Positions 1 through 6,526 of a DNA stretch of 8,516 bases are shown here, piece after piece. Source of the DNA: Candidatus Sulfopaludibacter sp. SbA3 (GTDB lineage Bacteria; Acidobacteriota; Terriglobia; 2-12-FULL-54-10); assembly GCA_945865705.1 (NCBI GenBank), contig CAMBEY010000118.1, positions 1 to 8,516 on the forward strand. The letters are read 5' to 3'. The notes beneath the pieces were generated by a model. The model did not search any database, had not been told where the DNA came from, and was given only the letters and a program-made list of their open reading frames with translations. Within the stretch, counting starts at the first letter, position 1. Each line of letters opens with the position of its first letter. The position numbers and the translations under genes are program-made.

Positions 1-2040
1 ATCGCTATCCCCACTTCCATCATCGCCACGTTTCTGATCGTCGAGTGGGCGGGCATGACGCTAAACACGATGACGCTGCTGGGTCTTACTGTCGCCGTGG
101 GCATCGTCATCGACGACGCCATCGTGGTGCTCGAAAATATCTTCCGCTACATTGAGGAAAAGAAAGTTTCCGCTGTCGAAGCGGCTATCGAGGGGACCAA
201 GGAGATCACGCTGGCGGTGATGGCCACCACGCTCTCGCTGCTGGTGATCTTCGCGCCTGTGTTCTATCTGGCGGGCATCGCCGGACGCTGGCTGCGCGGC
301 TTCGCGCTGACCGCCGCGGGCTCCATCGCGATCTCCATGTTCATCAGCTTCACGCTGACGCCCATGCTGAGTTCGCGTTTCCTGAAGACGGGCGCGGATA
401 AAGATGGAAAAGTGAAGAAGGACTCCAAGCAGTTTCCCATCTATCGCTGGATCGAAGACCGCTACATGGTCATGCTGGCCTGGAGCCTGCGCCACCGTCT
501 GGCCGTGCTGGCCGTCTGCGCGATTACATTTTTCAGCGTGATCCCGCTGTTCATGGCCATCGGCAAGGACTTTGTCACGTGGGACGATCAGGACGAGTTC
601 CAGGTGAACATCACCATGCCGGAAGGCACTTCGCTTGAAGGCACCGACGCCATGCTGCAAAAGATCGAGCAGCGCCTGAATACCGTTCCGCACGTCGATC
701 ACCTGCTGACCACGGTGAACTCCGGCGGGCAGGGAACGGTTACGGATGGTTCGATTTACGTGAAGCTCGCGCCTATGAAGGAGCGGCCTCTCGATCAATT
801 TCAAATAATGGACCAGTCGCGCACTGCGTTGAAGGACATTTCTGGCGCGCGCATCAGCGTGAGCAACGTGGGCGCGGTCAGCAGCTCGGCGTTCCGCCAG
901 ACGCCCATCAACCTGATCGTGCGCGGCCCGGACATGGCCGAGCTGTCGCGCGTCTCCGGAGAGATTCTCGGCAAGATGCAGCAGATTCCCACGCTGCTGG
1001 AAGTGGAGACTTCACTGAACGTGGGCAACCCGGAGATGCACATTGAGATTGCGCGCGAGAAGGCCGCCGACCTCGACGTGTCAGTCGCGGACATTTCGGA
1101 TGCGATTCGCCTGCTGGTCTCCGGCACCGCGCCGATTACGAAGTATAAGGAAGGCGATGAGTTGTACGAAGTGCGCTTGCGCGTGAAGTCCGAGCAGCGC
1201 CTGAACGCGGCGTCACTCGGCGCGCTGATGGTGCCCACGGCCGATGGCCGACTAGTGCGTCTGGACAACGTGGCTGCGGTAACGCGCGGCCTAGGTCCGG
1301 CGCAGGTGGAGCGCTACAACCGCCAGCGACAGGTGCTGCTTTCCTCCAACATGGTTACCGGCGCGCCGCTCGGCGCTTCGCTGACGGAAGTGGAGAATGC
1401 GGTGAAGTCCGTGGGGTTGCCGGCTGGATATGACTTCAAATTCATCGGGTTTGGCGAACTGCTGCAGGAAGTGATGGAGAGTTTCTTGCTCGCTCTGGTG
1501 CTGTCCATCATCTTTATGTACATGGTGCTGGCGGCGCAGTTTGAGAGCTTTGTTCACCCCATCACTATTCTCGCGTCGCTGCCGCTGGCGATTCCCTTCG
1601 CGCTGATCGCGCTATTCTTTGCGGGAAAATCATTGAGCCTTTTCGGAGCCATCGGCGTGTTGCTGCTGTTCGGCATCGTGAAGAAGAATTCCATCCTGCA
1701 GATTGACTTCACCAACCGCCTGCGCCGGGAGCAGGGCATGGAGCGCACCGCTGCCATCATGGAAGCCAACCGCGTTCGCCTGCGTCCCATCCTGATGACC
1801 ACCGTATCAATCGTGGTGGCCATGATTCCCACCGCCTTTGGCACCGGGCCGGGCAGCGGATCGCGCGCACCCATCGCGGTGGTGATCGCCGGCGGGCAGA
1901 CGCTGTGCTTCCTGCTGACGCTGCTGGCCATCCCGGTGCTCTACACCATCTTCGACGACATCGCTGCGAAGTTTCAGCGAGTGGAATTGAAGGAGCAGAA
2001 TTCTGCATCTCAAGCTGCTGGCACAATGGGTCTGCAATAG
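1..2040 (+). CDS. RND-family multidrug efflux transporter (HAE-1/AcrB-like), C-terminal part
   Basis: Inner-membrane proton-driven pump subunit that would work with a periplasmic adaptor and an outer-membrane channel. The frame is open from base 1, so the gene starts upstream. 679 residues are visible, against about 1,040 for a full pump. The visible part begins around TM4, where GIVIDDAIVVLEN carries the paired Asp of the proton relay (D38, D39; AcrB D407/D408). A second periplasmic porter region follows (about residues 170-480), then the C-terminal membrane bundle. In that bundle VKKNSI at 560-565 supplies the Lys matching AcrB K940 (K562), and RLRPILMTT with a GTGPGSGSR turn near 615 marks the TM11/12 region. 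The C-terminus is intact and ends in a short polar tail. The family is secure. Substrate cannot be read from sequence, and the adaptor and outer-membrane genes are not in view. Long frames on the opposite strand here are GC-driven shadows. Confidence 0.96.
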   Translation: MAIPTSIIATFLIVEWAGMTLNTMTLLGLTVAVGIVIDDAIVVLENIFRYIEEKKVSAVEAAIEGTKEITLAVMATTLSLLVIFAPVFYLAGIAGRWLRGFALTAAGSIAISMFISFTLTPMLSSRFLKTGADKDGKVKKDSKQFPIYRWIEDRYMVMLAWSLRHRLAVLAVCAITFFSVIPLFMAIGKDFVTWDDQDEFQVNITMPEGTSLEGTDAMLQKIEQRLNTVPHVDHLLTTVNSGGQGTVTDGSIYVKLAPMKERPLDQFQIMDQSRTALKDISGARISVSNVGAVSSSAFRQTPINLIVRGPDMAELSRVSGEILGKMQQIPTLLEVETSLNVGNPEMHIEIAREKAADLDVSVADISDAIRLLVSGTAPITKYKEGDELYEVRLRVKSEQRLNAASLGALMVPTADGRLVRLDNVAAVTRGLGPAQVERYNRQRQVLLSSNMVTGAPLGASLTEVENAVKSVGLPAGYDFKFIGFGELLQEVMESFLLALVLSIIFMYMVLAAQFESFVHPITILASLPLAIPFALIALFFAGKSLSLFGAIGVLLLFGIVKKNSILQIDFTNRLRREQGMERTAAIMEANRVRLRPILMTTVSIVVAMIPTAFGTGPGSGSRAPIAVVIAGGQTLCFLLTLLAIPVLYTIFDDIAAKFQRVELKEQNSASQAAGTMGLQ

Positions 2041-2049
2041 ACTCCGACC

Positions 2050-2073
2050 GAGCCGCGACCGAGAGGGAGTGGT
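2050..2073 (+). repeat. Left inverted repeat flanking the GNAT gene (REP-like)
   Basis: Bases 2050-2069 (GAGCCGCGACCGAGAGGGAG) are the exact reverse complement of 2565-2584. With one mismatch the match extends to 24 bp (2050-2073 versus 2561-2584). The unit starts 9 bases after the stop codon of the efflux pump. Just around it, CGACCGAG occurs twice in direct orientation (2045-2052 and 2056-2063), and ACTCC/GGAGT (2041-2045/2066-2070) could close a small stem. I recall closely similar sequences as abundant intergenic repeats in Solibacter-like genomes, but that recollection has not been checked. Confidence 0.8.
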
Positions 2074-2081
2074 GGCTAGTT

Positions 2082-2591
2082 ATGGAATCGCTAACTACTC
2101 GTGTCGCAACGGTGATTGATCTCGATGCCTCAATCGAAGTGCTTCGCGAAGCATCGAATTGGCTGAGAGGCCGTGGTATGCCGCTTTGGGATGCCCAGCA
2201 ATTCAACGTCTCGACTCTTGCGCCATTGATACAACGGCGGCAATTGCTGGTTGTTGAATGTGCGTCTGAGGTCGTCGCTGCCGCCTATCGTTTTTGGGAA
2301 GACGATGAGTTTTGGCCTGAACGGCCAAGTGGTGAAGCTGCCTACTTGCATAAAATTGCGGTCAGGCGGGCGTACGCGGGCCGAGGAATACCAAAGGCAC
2401 TGATTGAATGGGTTGCGGCAGAATCAATGTCGGTTGGGCTAAAGTTTATTCGCTTGGATTGCGCACCCCGGCCAGCGCTACTTAGGATTTACGAGTCGCG
2501 TGGATTTGTTCGAGTAGATGAAAAGCATGTAGGTTTACACACCGTGGTGCGCATGGAGCTACCGCTCCCTCTCGGTCGCGGCTCTGTTTGA
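2082..2591 (+). CDS. GNAT-family N-acetyltransferase
   Basis: Predicted acetyl-CoA-dependent acyltransferase of 169 residues, the usual size for a single GNAT domain. The acetyl-CoA-binding core is LHKIAVRRAYAGRGIPKAL (residues 89-107), where β4 leads into the pyrophosphate-binding loop. The loop reads A-G-R-G-I-P, so the canonical first Gln/Arg is Ala and the last Gly/Ala is Pro. The later IRLDC (123-127) and LLRIYESRGF (133-142) match the usual β5 and α4 motif B. The ATG at 2082 is chosen because the domain aligns from there. The open frame runs back to 1905 but overlaps the pump gene. The purine stretch AGGGAG ends 12 bases before this ATG, inside the left repeat, so it is a poor Shine-Dalgarno. 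Local GC is lower than around it: 30/60 at 2101-2160 and 26/60 at 2401-2460, against 38/60 at 301-360. The last few residues (about LPLGRGSV) come from the right repeat. The acceptor substrate is unknown. Confidence 0.88.
   Translation: MESLTTRVATVIDLDASIEVLREASNWLRGRGMPLWDAQQFNVSTLAPLIQRRQLLVVECASEVVAAAYRFWEDDEFWPERPSGEAAYLHKIAVRRAYAGRGIPKALIEWVAAESMSVGLKFIRLDCAPRPALLRIYESRGFVRVDEKHVGLHTVVRMELPLPLGRGSV
2561..2584 (-). repeat. Right inverted repeat flanking the GNAT gene
   Basis: CTCCCTCTCGGTCGCGGCTC at 2565-2584 is the perfect reverse complement of 2050-2069. The flanking ACC at 2561-2563 matches the GGT at 2071-2073, with one mismatch in between (2564). It lies inside the GNAT reading frame and supplies its last codons; the stop codon TGA (2589-2591) comes five bases beyond it. 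The neighbouring convergent gene ends only 6 bases after that stop, so the repeat may also act as a transcript-end hairpin for the GNAT gene, although no T-tract follows it. Confidence 0.8.
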
Positions 2592-2597
2592 CCGGCG

Positions 2598-2996
2598 TCA
2601 AAATGGCGGGAAGCTGAGGCCTTTGGTTTCCCGGTCTACCCACAGGCGCAGGGTCTCGCCGTTATTCACGACCACGTCGAGGACCACGCCGGTTCCTCGT
2701 GAGCGGGAGCGGCGAATGTAGAAGTGGCGGATCGGGCCGCCCTTGCGTTTGTCGCCCCAATCATCCAGAAAATCTCCAAGGTGATAGTAGCGGCTGGGCT
2801 GCCAAAGCTGGTAGGCCTCTTCATACTTGCTTGCGCTCAGGGCGGTGAAGAACTGGTGGGCGTGCTTCTCCTGCGGGTAGTTTTTGAATTGCCAGAAGGC
2901 ATACCCAGACAGAGCCAGCACGATTGGAATCAAGATCAGCAGGCGGCGCTTGATCTTCTCCGAGCGCGGGTCCAAAGGCCGGATGTGTTCGAACAT
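2598..2996 (-). CDS. Small single-pass membrane protein of unknown function
   Basis: I do not recognise a named family. The protein has 132 residues: a short basic N-terminus (RSEKIKRR, 11-18), one hydrophobic segment at about 19-37 (LLILIPIVLALSGYAFWQF), and a soluble domain of about 95 residues, so it is probably membrane-anchored with the domain outside the cytoplasm. The domain starts with a helical, aromatic-rich part (HQFFTALSASKYEEAYQLW, 47-65) and ends in β-like strands (GVVLDVVVNN, ETLRLWVDRETKGLSFPPF). This order is compatible with a small NTF2/cystatin-like α+β fold, which is inference only. The start is well supported: on the minus strand GGAGG (3004-3008 on +) lies 7 bases before the ATG. 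It converges on the GNAT gene with a 6-bp gap and diverges from the glycosyltransferase across about 190 bp. Confidence 0.78.
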   Translation of the reverse strand: MFEHIRPLDPRSEKIKRRLLILIPIVLALSGYAFWQFKNYPQEKHAHQFFTALSASKYEEAYQLWQPSRYYHLGDFLDDWGDKRKGGPIRHFYIRRSRSRGTGVVLDVVVNNGETLRLWVDRETKGLSFPPF

Positions 2997-3094
2997 GAGC
3001 GAGCCTCCGTGTACCCGTGGTTGCCATAAGAAAACAGCGGGGCCACGACACCAAACCTCAACACAATAGTATGATAGCTGATTCGAGAGTGTAT

Positions 3095-3113
3095 CCGAGC
3101 CGCGATGGAGCGG
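3095..3113 (+). repeat. Possible degenerate copy of the 2050-type repeat
   Basis: CCGAGCCGCGA at 3095-3105 is identical to 2048-2058. It is followed by TGGAGCGG (3106-3113), which resembles the GGGAGTGG end of the left repeat with the middle bases missing. It lies in the divergent intergenic region between the 132-residue membrane protein and the glycosyltransferase, as expected for a decayed intergenic repeat. An 11-base identity in GC-rich DNA could be chance. Confidence 0.35.
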
Positions 3114-3187
3114 GTTTGTTTCGAGTTGGAACTCCCTTCCCAGGATGACAACGTTCCCGGACGGCGCGCGAACGAAAGGAAGATCGC

Positions 3188-4405
3188 TTGAGCTGGCTGA
3201 TTGCAGGACTAATTGCGGGCACCGCCCTGTGGGTGGGGATGCTGCTGTGGAATATTGTGAATTTTCGCGGCAACTACTCCGTTTCTTCCGGCGAGCCGTT
3301 CCAGCTCCGCGAAACGCCGCGCGTGTCCATCCTGGTCCCGGCGCGCAACGAAGCGGAGATGCTGCCCTCGACGCTCCCTGGTCTGCTCCAACAGGATTAT
3401 CCCAACTACGAAGTGGTGCTGGTGGACGATGGCTCGACCGACGGAACGGGCGATGTAGCGGAAGCTTTGGCGCGCTCGTTGCCCGAACAGGAGGCCAACC
3501 GCCTACGGCTGATTCGCGTGAAGGCGCAACTCCCCGCCGGATGGATCGGCAAGAACCATGCGCTGCACACTGCTTTTCAGTCCGTGGCGGAAAAATCTCC
3601 AGAGAGCGAATGGGTCCTGGCCACCGACGCCGACATTGTGTATCACCCCAGCGCGTTGCGCGCCGGCCTGTGGATCGCCGAGCAGCAGAAGGCTGATCTG
3701 GTTACCATCTACGCCTTCATGCAGTGCGAGACATTTTGGGAAAAAATGATGATGCCGGGCTTCGCGCTGCTCATCAGCACCGTCTTTCCCCAGCGCAAAA
3801 TAAACGATCCCAAAGCCAGTGTGGCGCTGGCCTCCGGCGGATACATACTGATGCGCCGCAGTGTGTGGGCCTCGCTCGGCGGCTACCGCGCCATTCAGTC
3901 CGAGATGATCGACGATTTGAACACGGCGCGGCTGGTGAAGCACTCCGGGCATCGCATCTTCGCCGCCGCCACGCGCGACCTGCTCAGCACGCGCATGTAC
4001 ACGAGCTTCGGAGAAATCTGGGAAGGGCTTCGCAAGAACGCTTTTGCTGGGCATCGCTTCTCCGTCTCCAAGCTGCTGGCGGCCAGCTTCGGGTATCTGC
4101 TCACTAACTTCCTGCCGCTGGCGGTGCTGGGCTGGTATGGCCTGCGCTGGATGACGGGCGGTGGCCGAGCCGCCGGCGCGGAGATAACCGCAGTCTCGCT
4201 GGCGGCCGCCGAATATTTGCTGGTCGGATTCATCCACCTGCCCGTGTTGCTGTATTTGGGGATTGGAGCTGGCTTCGGACTGCTAGCTCCGATTGCGGCC
4301 AGCATCTATGCGGTCATCACCTTTGACTCGATGTTCCGCACGCTGCTCGGTTCCGGAGTTACCTGGAAGGCCCGGCAATACGGGAAACCGCCGCGGGGAG
4401 AATGA
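3188..4405 (+). CDS. Membrane-associated family 2 glycosyltransferase, HpnB/CrtQ-like
   Basis: Transfers a sugar from a nucleotide- or lipid-activated donor, probably to a membrane lipid. 405 residues. An N-terminal hydrophobic segment (1-22) is followed by a GT-A domain: RVSILVPARNE (45-55), VVLVDDGSTDGT (76-87, nucleotide-binding Asp pair D80/D81), LPAGWIGKNHAL (115-126) and ATDADI (145-150, the metal-binding DxD). CETFWEKMMMPGF, NDPKA and ASGGYILMRR (180-224) come next, then MIDDLNTARLVK (240-251), which supplies the likely catalytic acidic residue. Several hydrophobic segments (about 297-385) and a TWKARQY end (392-398) complete it. The order PAGW-GK, CE-FWE, NDP, GG-LMRR, IDD strongly recalls HpnB (hopene-associated) and CrtQ-type (carotenoid) transferases. 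No hopanoid or carotenoid gene is adjacent, so the acceptor is open. The start is TTG: AGGA (3177-3180) lies 7 bases upstream and the hydrophobic N-terminus begins there. Confidence 0.9.
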   Translation: MSWLIAGLIAGTALWVGMLLWNIVNFRGNYSVSSGEPFQLRETPRVSILVPARNEAEMLPSTLPGLLQQDYPNYEVVLVDDGSTDGTGDVAEALARSLPEQEANRLRLIRVKAQLPAGWIGKNHALHTAFQSVAEKSPESEWVLATDADIVYHPSALRAGLWIAEQQKADLVTIYAFMQCETFWEKMMMPGFALLISTVFPQRKINDPKASVALASGGYILMRRSVWASLGGYRAIQSEMIDDLNTARLVKHSGHRIFAAATRDLLSTRMYTSFGEIWEGLRKNAFAGHRFSVSKLLAASFGYLLTNFLPLAVLGWYGLRWMTGGGRAAGAEITAVSLAAAEYLLVGFIHLPVLLYLGIGAGFGLLAPIAASIYAVITFDSMFRTLLGSGVTWKARQYGKPPRGE

Positions 4406-4488
4406 GCAGGCGAGAGTGAAACGAGAAGGGTACTTAGGCGGGGTCGGTAGCAATCCACTTCACTGCCGATAGGCCGGTCCGGATGGAT

Positions 4489-4494
4489 TATAAT
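4489..4494 (+). promoter_or_regulatory. Candidate -10 box for the GAF gene
   Basis: A perfect TATAAT lies 40 bases before the chosen ATG, giving an expected transcript start near 4501 and a leader of roughly 34 bases. I see no good -35 hexamer at 16-18 bases upstream, so this is either an extended or activator-dependent promoter or a chance match. The gap of about 130 bp after the glycosyltransferase gene makes a separate promoter plausible. Confidence 0.35.
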
Positions 4495-4534
4495 GCTAAT
4501 TGTCCCCGAAGTTGCACCGATAGGAGCACACAAC

Positions 4535-5092
4535 ATGAGCAGTACGCCAGTAGCTCCCACGCCCGTCGCTGAGATTGCGCGGCTAGTGGACGGAATGGTG
4601 AAAGCCGGTCGTAAGCCGACCGAGGATGACATTTCGTCTATCGTGAGAGAGCTGGCCCGGATGTTCTCGGTCAAAATGGACGAGGTCGCCGTGCTGGAGT
4701 TGGCGCAGAACGACTCCATCCTGGCGTTCGTCTATCCCCTCAAGCTGAAGAAGGCCGGCAGCATTCCGTTGAGCACTACCAATTCGCTGGCCACGCGCAC
4801 TGTGCGTGAGAAACGCCCGGAGATGATCAATAACTTTCCGGCGCAAAAGCATCCGACCGTATTTGAATCCATCTCGCTGGACGCGCCAGATAATCGGACT
4901 CCCAAGACTGATCGACAGCCAATACAAAAGATTATGAGCGTGCCCCTGCTGGCGGAGAACAAGGCCGTCGGAGTGATTCAAATTTCCCGTAAAGGCAAAT
5001 CTCCAACCACGGCCGGCCCTGACTTCACCATCCGCGACCTGACCACCTTGGTAACCACCGCCGGCATTATCGCCAAGTGCCTGAGGAAATAA
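4535..5092 (+). CDS. Stand-alone GAF-domain protein
   Basis: 185 residues, almost entirely one GAF domain; a soluble small-molecule or redox sensing module with no output domain attached. A short Pro/Ala-rich leader (1-12) is followed by a helix (EIARLVDGMV...SSIVRELARMF, 13-44). The GAF core then shows strands VAVLELAQNDSILAFVYP (51-68), a variable loop with IPLSTTNSLATRTVREKRP (77-95), IQKIMSVPLLAENKAVGVIQI (130-150), and the closing helix FTIRDLTTLVTTAGIIAKCL (164-183). The only Cys is near the end (C182), so a Cys-based sensing pair is unlikely. An in-frame ATG at 4493 is possible but overlaps the candidate -10 box. The ATG at 4535 has TAGGAG (4521-4526) 8 bases upstream and is preferred. 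The ligand and partner are unknown, and no kinase or cyclase gene is adjacent. Confidence 0.8.
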   Translation: MSSTPVAPTPVAEIARLVDGMVKAGRKPTEDDISSIVRELARMFSVKMDEVAVLELAQNDSILAFVYPLKLKKAGSIPLSTTNSLATRTVREKRPEMINNFPAQKHPTVFESISLDAPDNRTPKTDRQPIQKIMSVPLLAENKAVGVIQISRKGKSPTTAGPDFTIRDLTTLVTTAGIIAKCLRK

Positions 5093-5149
5093 CGCCGCGA
5101 TTTCGTTGTTGAGTCATCCCTTTTAGAAGACCTTTCTGCTCTAAAACGA

Positions 5150-5188
5150 CAAAGCGCGACCCGCCGTTATTCGGCTTGTCGCGCTTTG
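5150..5188. terminator. Bidirectional hairpin terminator between convergent genes
   Basis: CAAAGCGCGAC (5150-5160) pairs perfectly with GTCGCGCTTTG (5178-5188), an 11-bp stem. Inside it GCCG (5163-5166) and CGGC (5172-5175) form a second stem around TTATT. On the plus strand a T-rich stretch follows (CTTTGTCTGTATTTT), and on the minus strand GTCGTTTTAG. Neither U-tract is strong. The position, 57 bases after the GAF stop and 42 bases after the amidohydrolase stop, fits a terminator shared by the two convergent genes. Confidence 0.8.
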
Positions 5189-5230
5189 CTTTGTCTGTAT
5201 TTTACAGTTAGTTATATAAATTGTTGCAAG

Positions 5231-6292
5231 TTACACTTTCGCTGCGACCTGGGCCGGGAGGCGGAAATGCTTCTCGAAGTTCCCGGAGAAAATGCGGGTC
5301 TTATCCTCCGCGCTTAGGCGCGAGTTGTTGATGGCGTCCGTGCACTCGCGGACCGACGCGCGCCCGCCCTCGAAGTCAAACGGTGCGTCAGTGCCGAAGA
5401 TGACGTGATCGACGCCGAAGAAATCCACCGCGCACTCGATGGAGGACGTGGTGAAGGTCGAGACGTCGGCGTAGAACGCGCGGAAATATTCGATGATCGG
5501 CTTGCTGAAGGGGCGGCCCTTGCGCTCGGCTACGATCAGCGGCTCGAGCATCCGGTACATTGAGGTGATGCGCCCGGCGAAGAAGGGCACCATCGCGCCG
5601 GAGTGGTGGCAGATGATCTTCAGGTTCGGGTAGTCATCGAGCACGCCGCCAAAGGCGATGCGGGTCATGGCTGCGGTGGTTTCGTACGGCCAACCGAAGA
5701 CCTGCCAGATGATGAACTTGGAATCGGCCTCTGTGGGATAATCCCAATGATCAATGGCGCGCGCCGGGTGCAGCAGGATGGGCAGGTTGTTCTTTTCCAT
5801 GATCTCGAAGATGGGCCGGTACTCATCCAGATCGAGCGGCTTGCCGTTGACGTTCGAGAAAAGTTGCAGCGTGGGCATCTTCAGATCCTTGATGCAACGC
5901 TCCAGCTCCTTCGCGGCGGCCTCGGGCTTGTTCATGGGCAGCGACGCGGCGGCGCCGGCGAAGCGGTCAGGGTACTTCTGCACCAGCTCGGCCATCTCGT
6001 CGTTGAGAAGCTTGGCGAGATATTCGCTGTCGTCGGGGTCCACGGCCTCCACCGGCGGCGAAGCCACGCTGATCACCTGGCGATATCCGGGGAACTGGTC
6101 CATCATGCGCCAGCGCGCGTCGAGGTCCATCAGGACTTTAATATTTTCCTGATCTTGCGTCTTGCCGCCTGCAACATATTTCAGGTGCGAGGGGCTGTGC
6201 TTGACGAAGTTGGTCTTGCCCACCCGCTCCCAGCGGGCGGCATCGTACTTCTTCGGCAAAATATGACAAAAAATATCTACGCGCGGGTCCAT
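5231..6292 (-). CDS. Amidohydrolase-2 family protein (ACMSD-like metal-dependent hydrolase/decarboxylase)
   Basis: 353 residues, the usual length of the PF04909 TIM-barrel family, which includes ACMSD, γ-resorcylate and 5-carboxyvanillate decarboxylases and various C-C or C-N hydrolases. Metal and catalytic positions are visible: the N-terminal strand VDIFCHILP (5-13), LHPARA (174-179, H175), IICHHSGAMVPF (227-237, H229/H230) and VIFGTDAPFD (297-306, D302). The first His of the usual HxH pair is Phe (F8) while the second is kept (H10). I recall F or Y at this position in some subgroups of the family, so it need not mean inactivity. No signal peptide is seen, so it is probably cytoplasmic. The start is firm: AAGGAG (6298-6303 on +, read on minus) lies 5 bases before the ATG. 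It is alone on its strand here, so its pathway is unknown; aromatic acid degradation is a family-based guess. Confidence 0.9.
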   Translation of the reverse strand: MDPRVDIFCHILPKKYDAARWERVGKTNFVKHSPSHLKYVAGGKTQDQENIKVLMDLDARWRMMDQFPGYRQVISVASPPVEAVDPDDSEYLAKLLNDEMAELVQKYPDRFAGAAASLPMNKPEAAAKELERCIKDLKMPTLQLFSNVNGKPLDLDEYRPIFEIMEKNNLPILLHPARAIDHWDYPTEADSKFIIWQVFGWPYETTAAMTRIAFGGVLDDYPNLKIICHHSGAMVPFFAGRITSMYRMLEPLIVAERKGRPFSKPIIEYFRAFYADVSTFTTSSIECAVDFFGVDHVIFGTDAPFDFEGGRASVRECTDAINNSRLSAEDKTRIFSGNFEKHFRLPAQVAAKV

Positions 6293-6371
6293 TGCGTCTC
6301 CTTAAAATAGTCAGTTAAGATTCAGCCTGTTCCGCCGATTGCGATTGAGCGGGAGGGTTGGCCGGAAATAA

Positions 6372-6434
6372 ACTGGCACTCGTTATCGTCCGACGTGGGC
6401 CTACGACAGCCTGCGATAACACCGAGTGTCCAGT
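6372..6434. repeat. Large imperfect inverted repeat (cruciform or RNA hairpin)
   Basis: The left arm ACTGG-CACTC-GTTATCG (6372-6388) pairs over all 17 bases with CGATAAC-(ACC)-GAGTG-(T)-CCAGT (6414-6434). The only interruptions are two bulges on the right arm (6421-6423 and 6429). The loop is 25 bases (6389-6413). No T-tract follows, so it does not look like a terminator. It could be the remnant of a small palindromic element, a protein-binding site, or a structured leader. Confidence 0.65.
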
Positions 6435-6526
6435 CCTCTAATGTACCATCACGTTGATAGGTTGGAAAAGCGTAGATTCGTTTTTCTTCGGCACACGCCG
6501 TTGCGGTGGCGTGGGTGGCAGGCAAC

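Noticed and set aside
61..804. 247-codon open frame on the minus strand across the efflux pump gene
   Set aside because: It is antisense to a clear RND coding frame and has the His/Arg/Gln-rich composition typical of GC-rich shadows, with no recognisable domain.
2040..2597. Target-site duplication flanking the GNAT repeats
   Set aside because: GACC occurs just outside both repeats, but it abuts only the left one and is five bases away on the right. Four bases in GC-rich DNA is not evidence.
2724..3029. Plus-strand frame opposite the 132-residue membrane protein
   Set aside because: The minus-strand gene has a GGAGG at ideal spacing and a sensible membrane segment; the plus frame has neither.
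3503..4237. 244-codon open frame on the minus strand across the glycosyltransferase
   Set aside because: It is a shadow of the GT2 gene with no domain or start signal.
4444..4469. Hairpin after the glycosyltransferase gene as a terminator
   Set aside because: A 7-bp stem (TCGGTAG/CTGCCGA, one G-U pair) exists, but no T-tract follows and the loop is wide.
5603..6310. 235-codon open frame on the plus strand opposite the amidohydrolase
   Set aside because: The minus strand encodes a family-typical protein with a ribosome binding site. The plus frame is a mirror artefact of GC-rich codons.
6372..6434. Integron attC site
   Set aside because: The folded shape with one-sided bulges is suggestive, but the expected RYYYAAC and GTTRRRY end boxes are not in the right orientation (the inner arms read GTTATCG...CGATAAC), and no integrase or cassette array is present.
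6322..6525. 67-codon minus-strand frame upstream of the amidohydrolase
   Set aside because: TTG start without a Shine-Dalgarno, and it overlaps the inverted repeat and promoter region.
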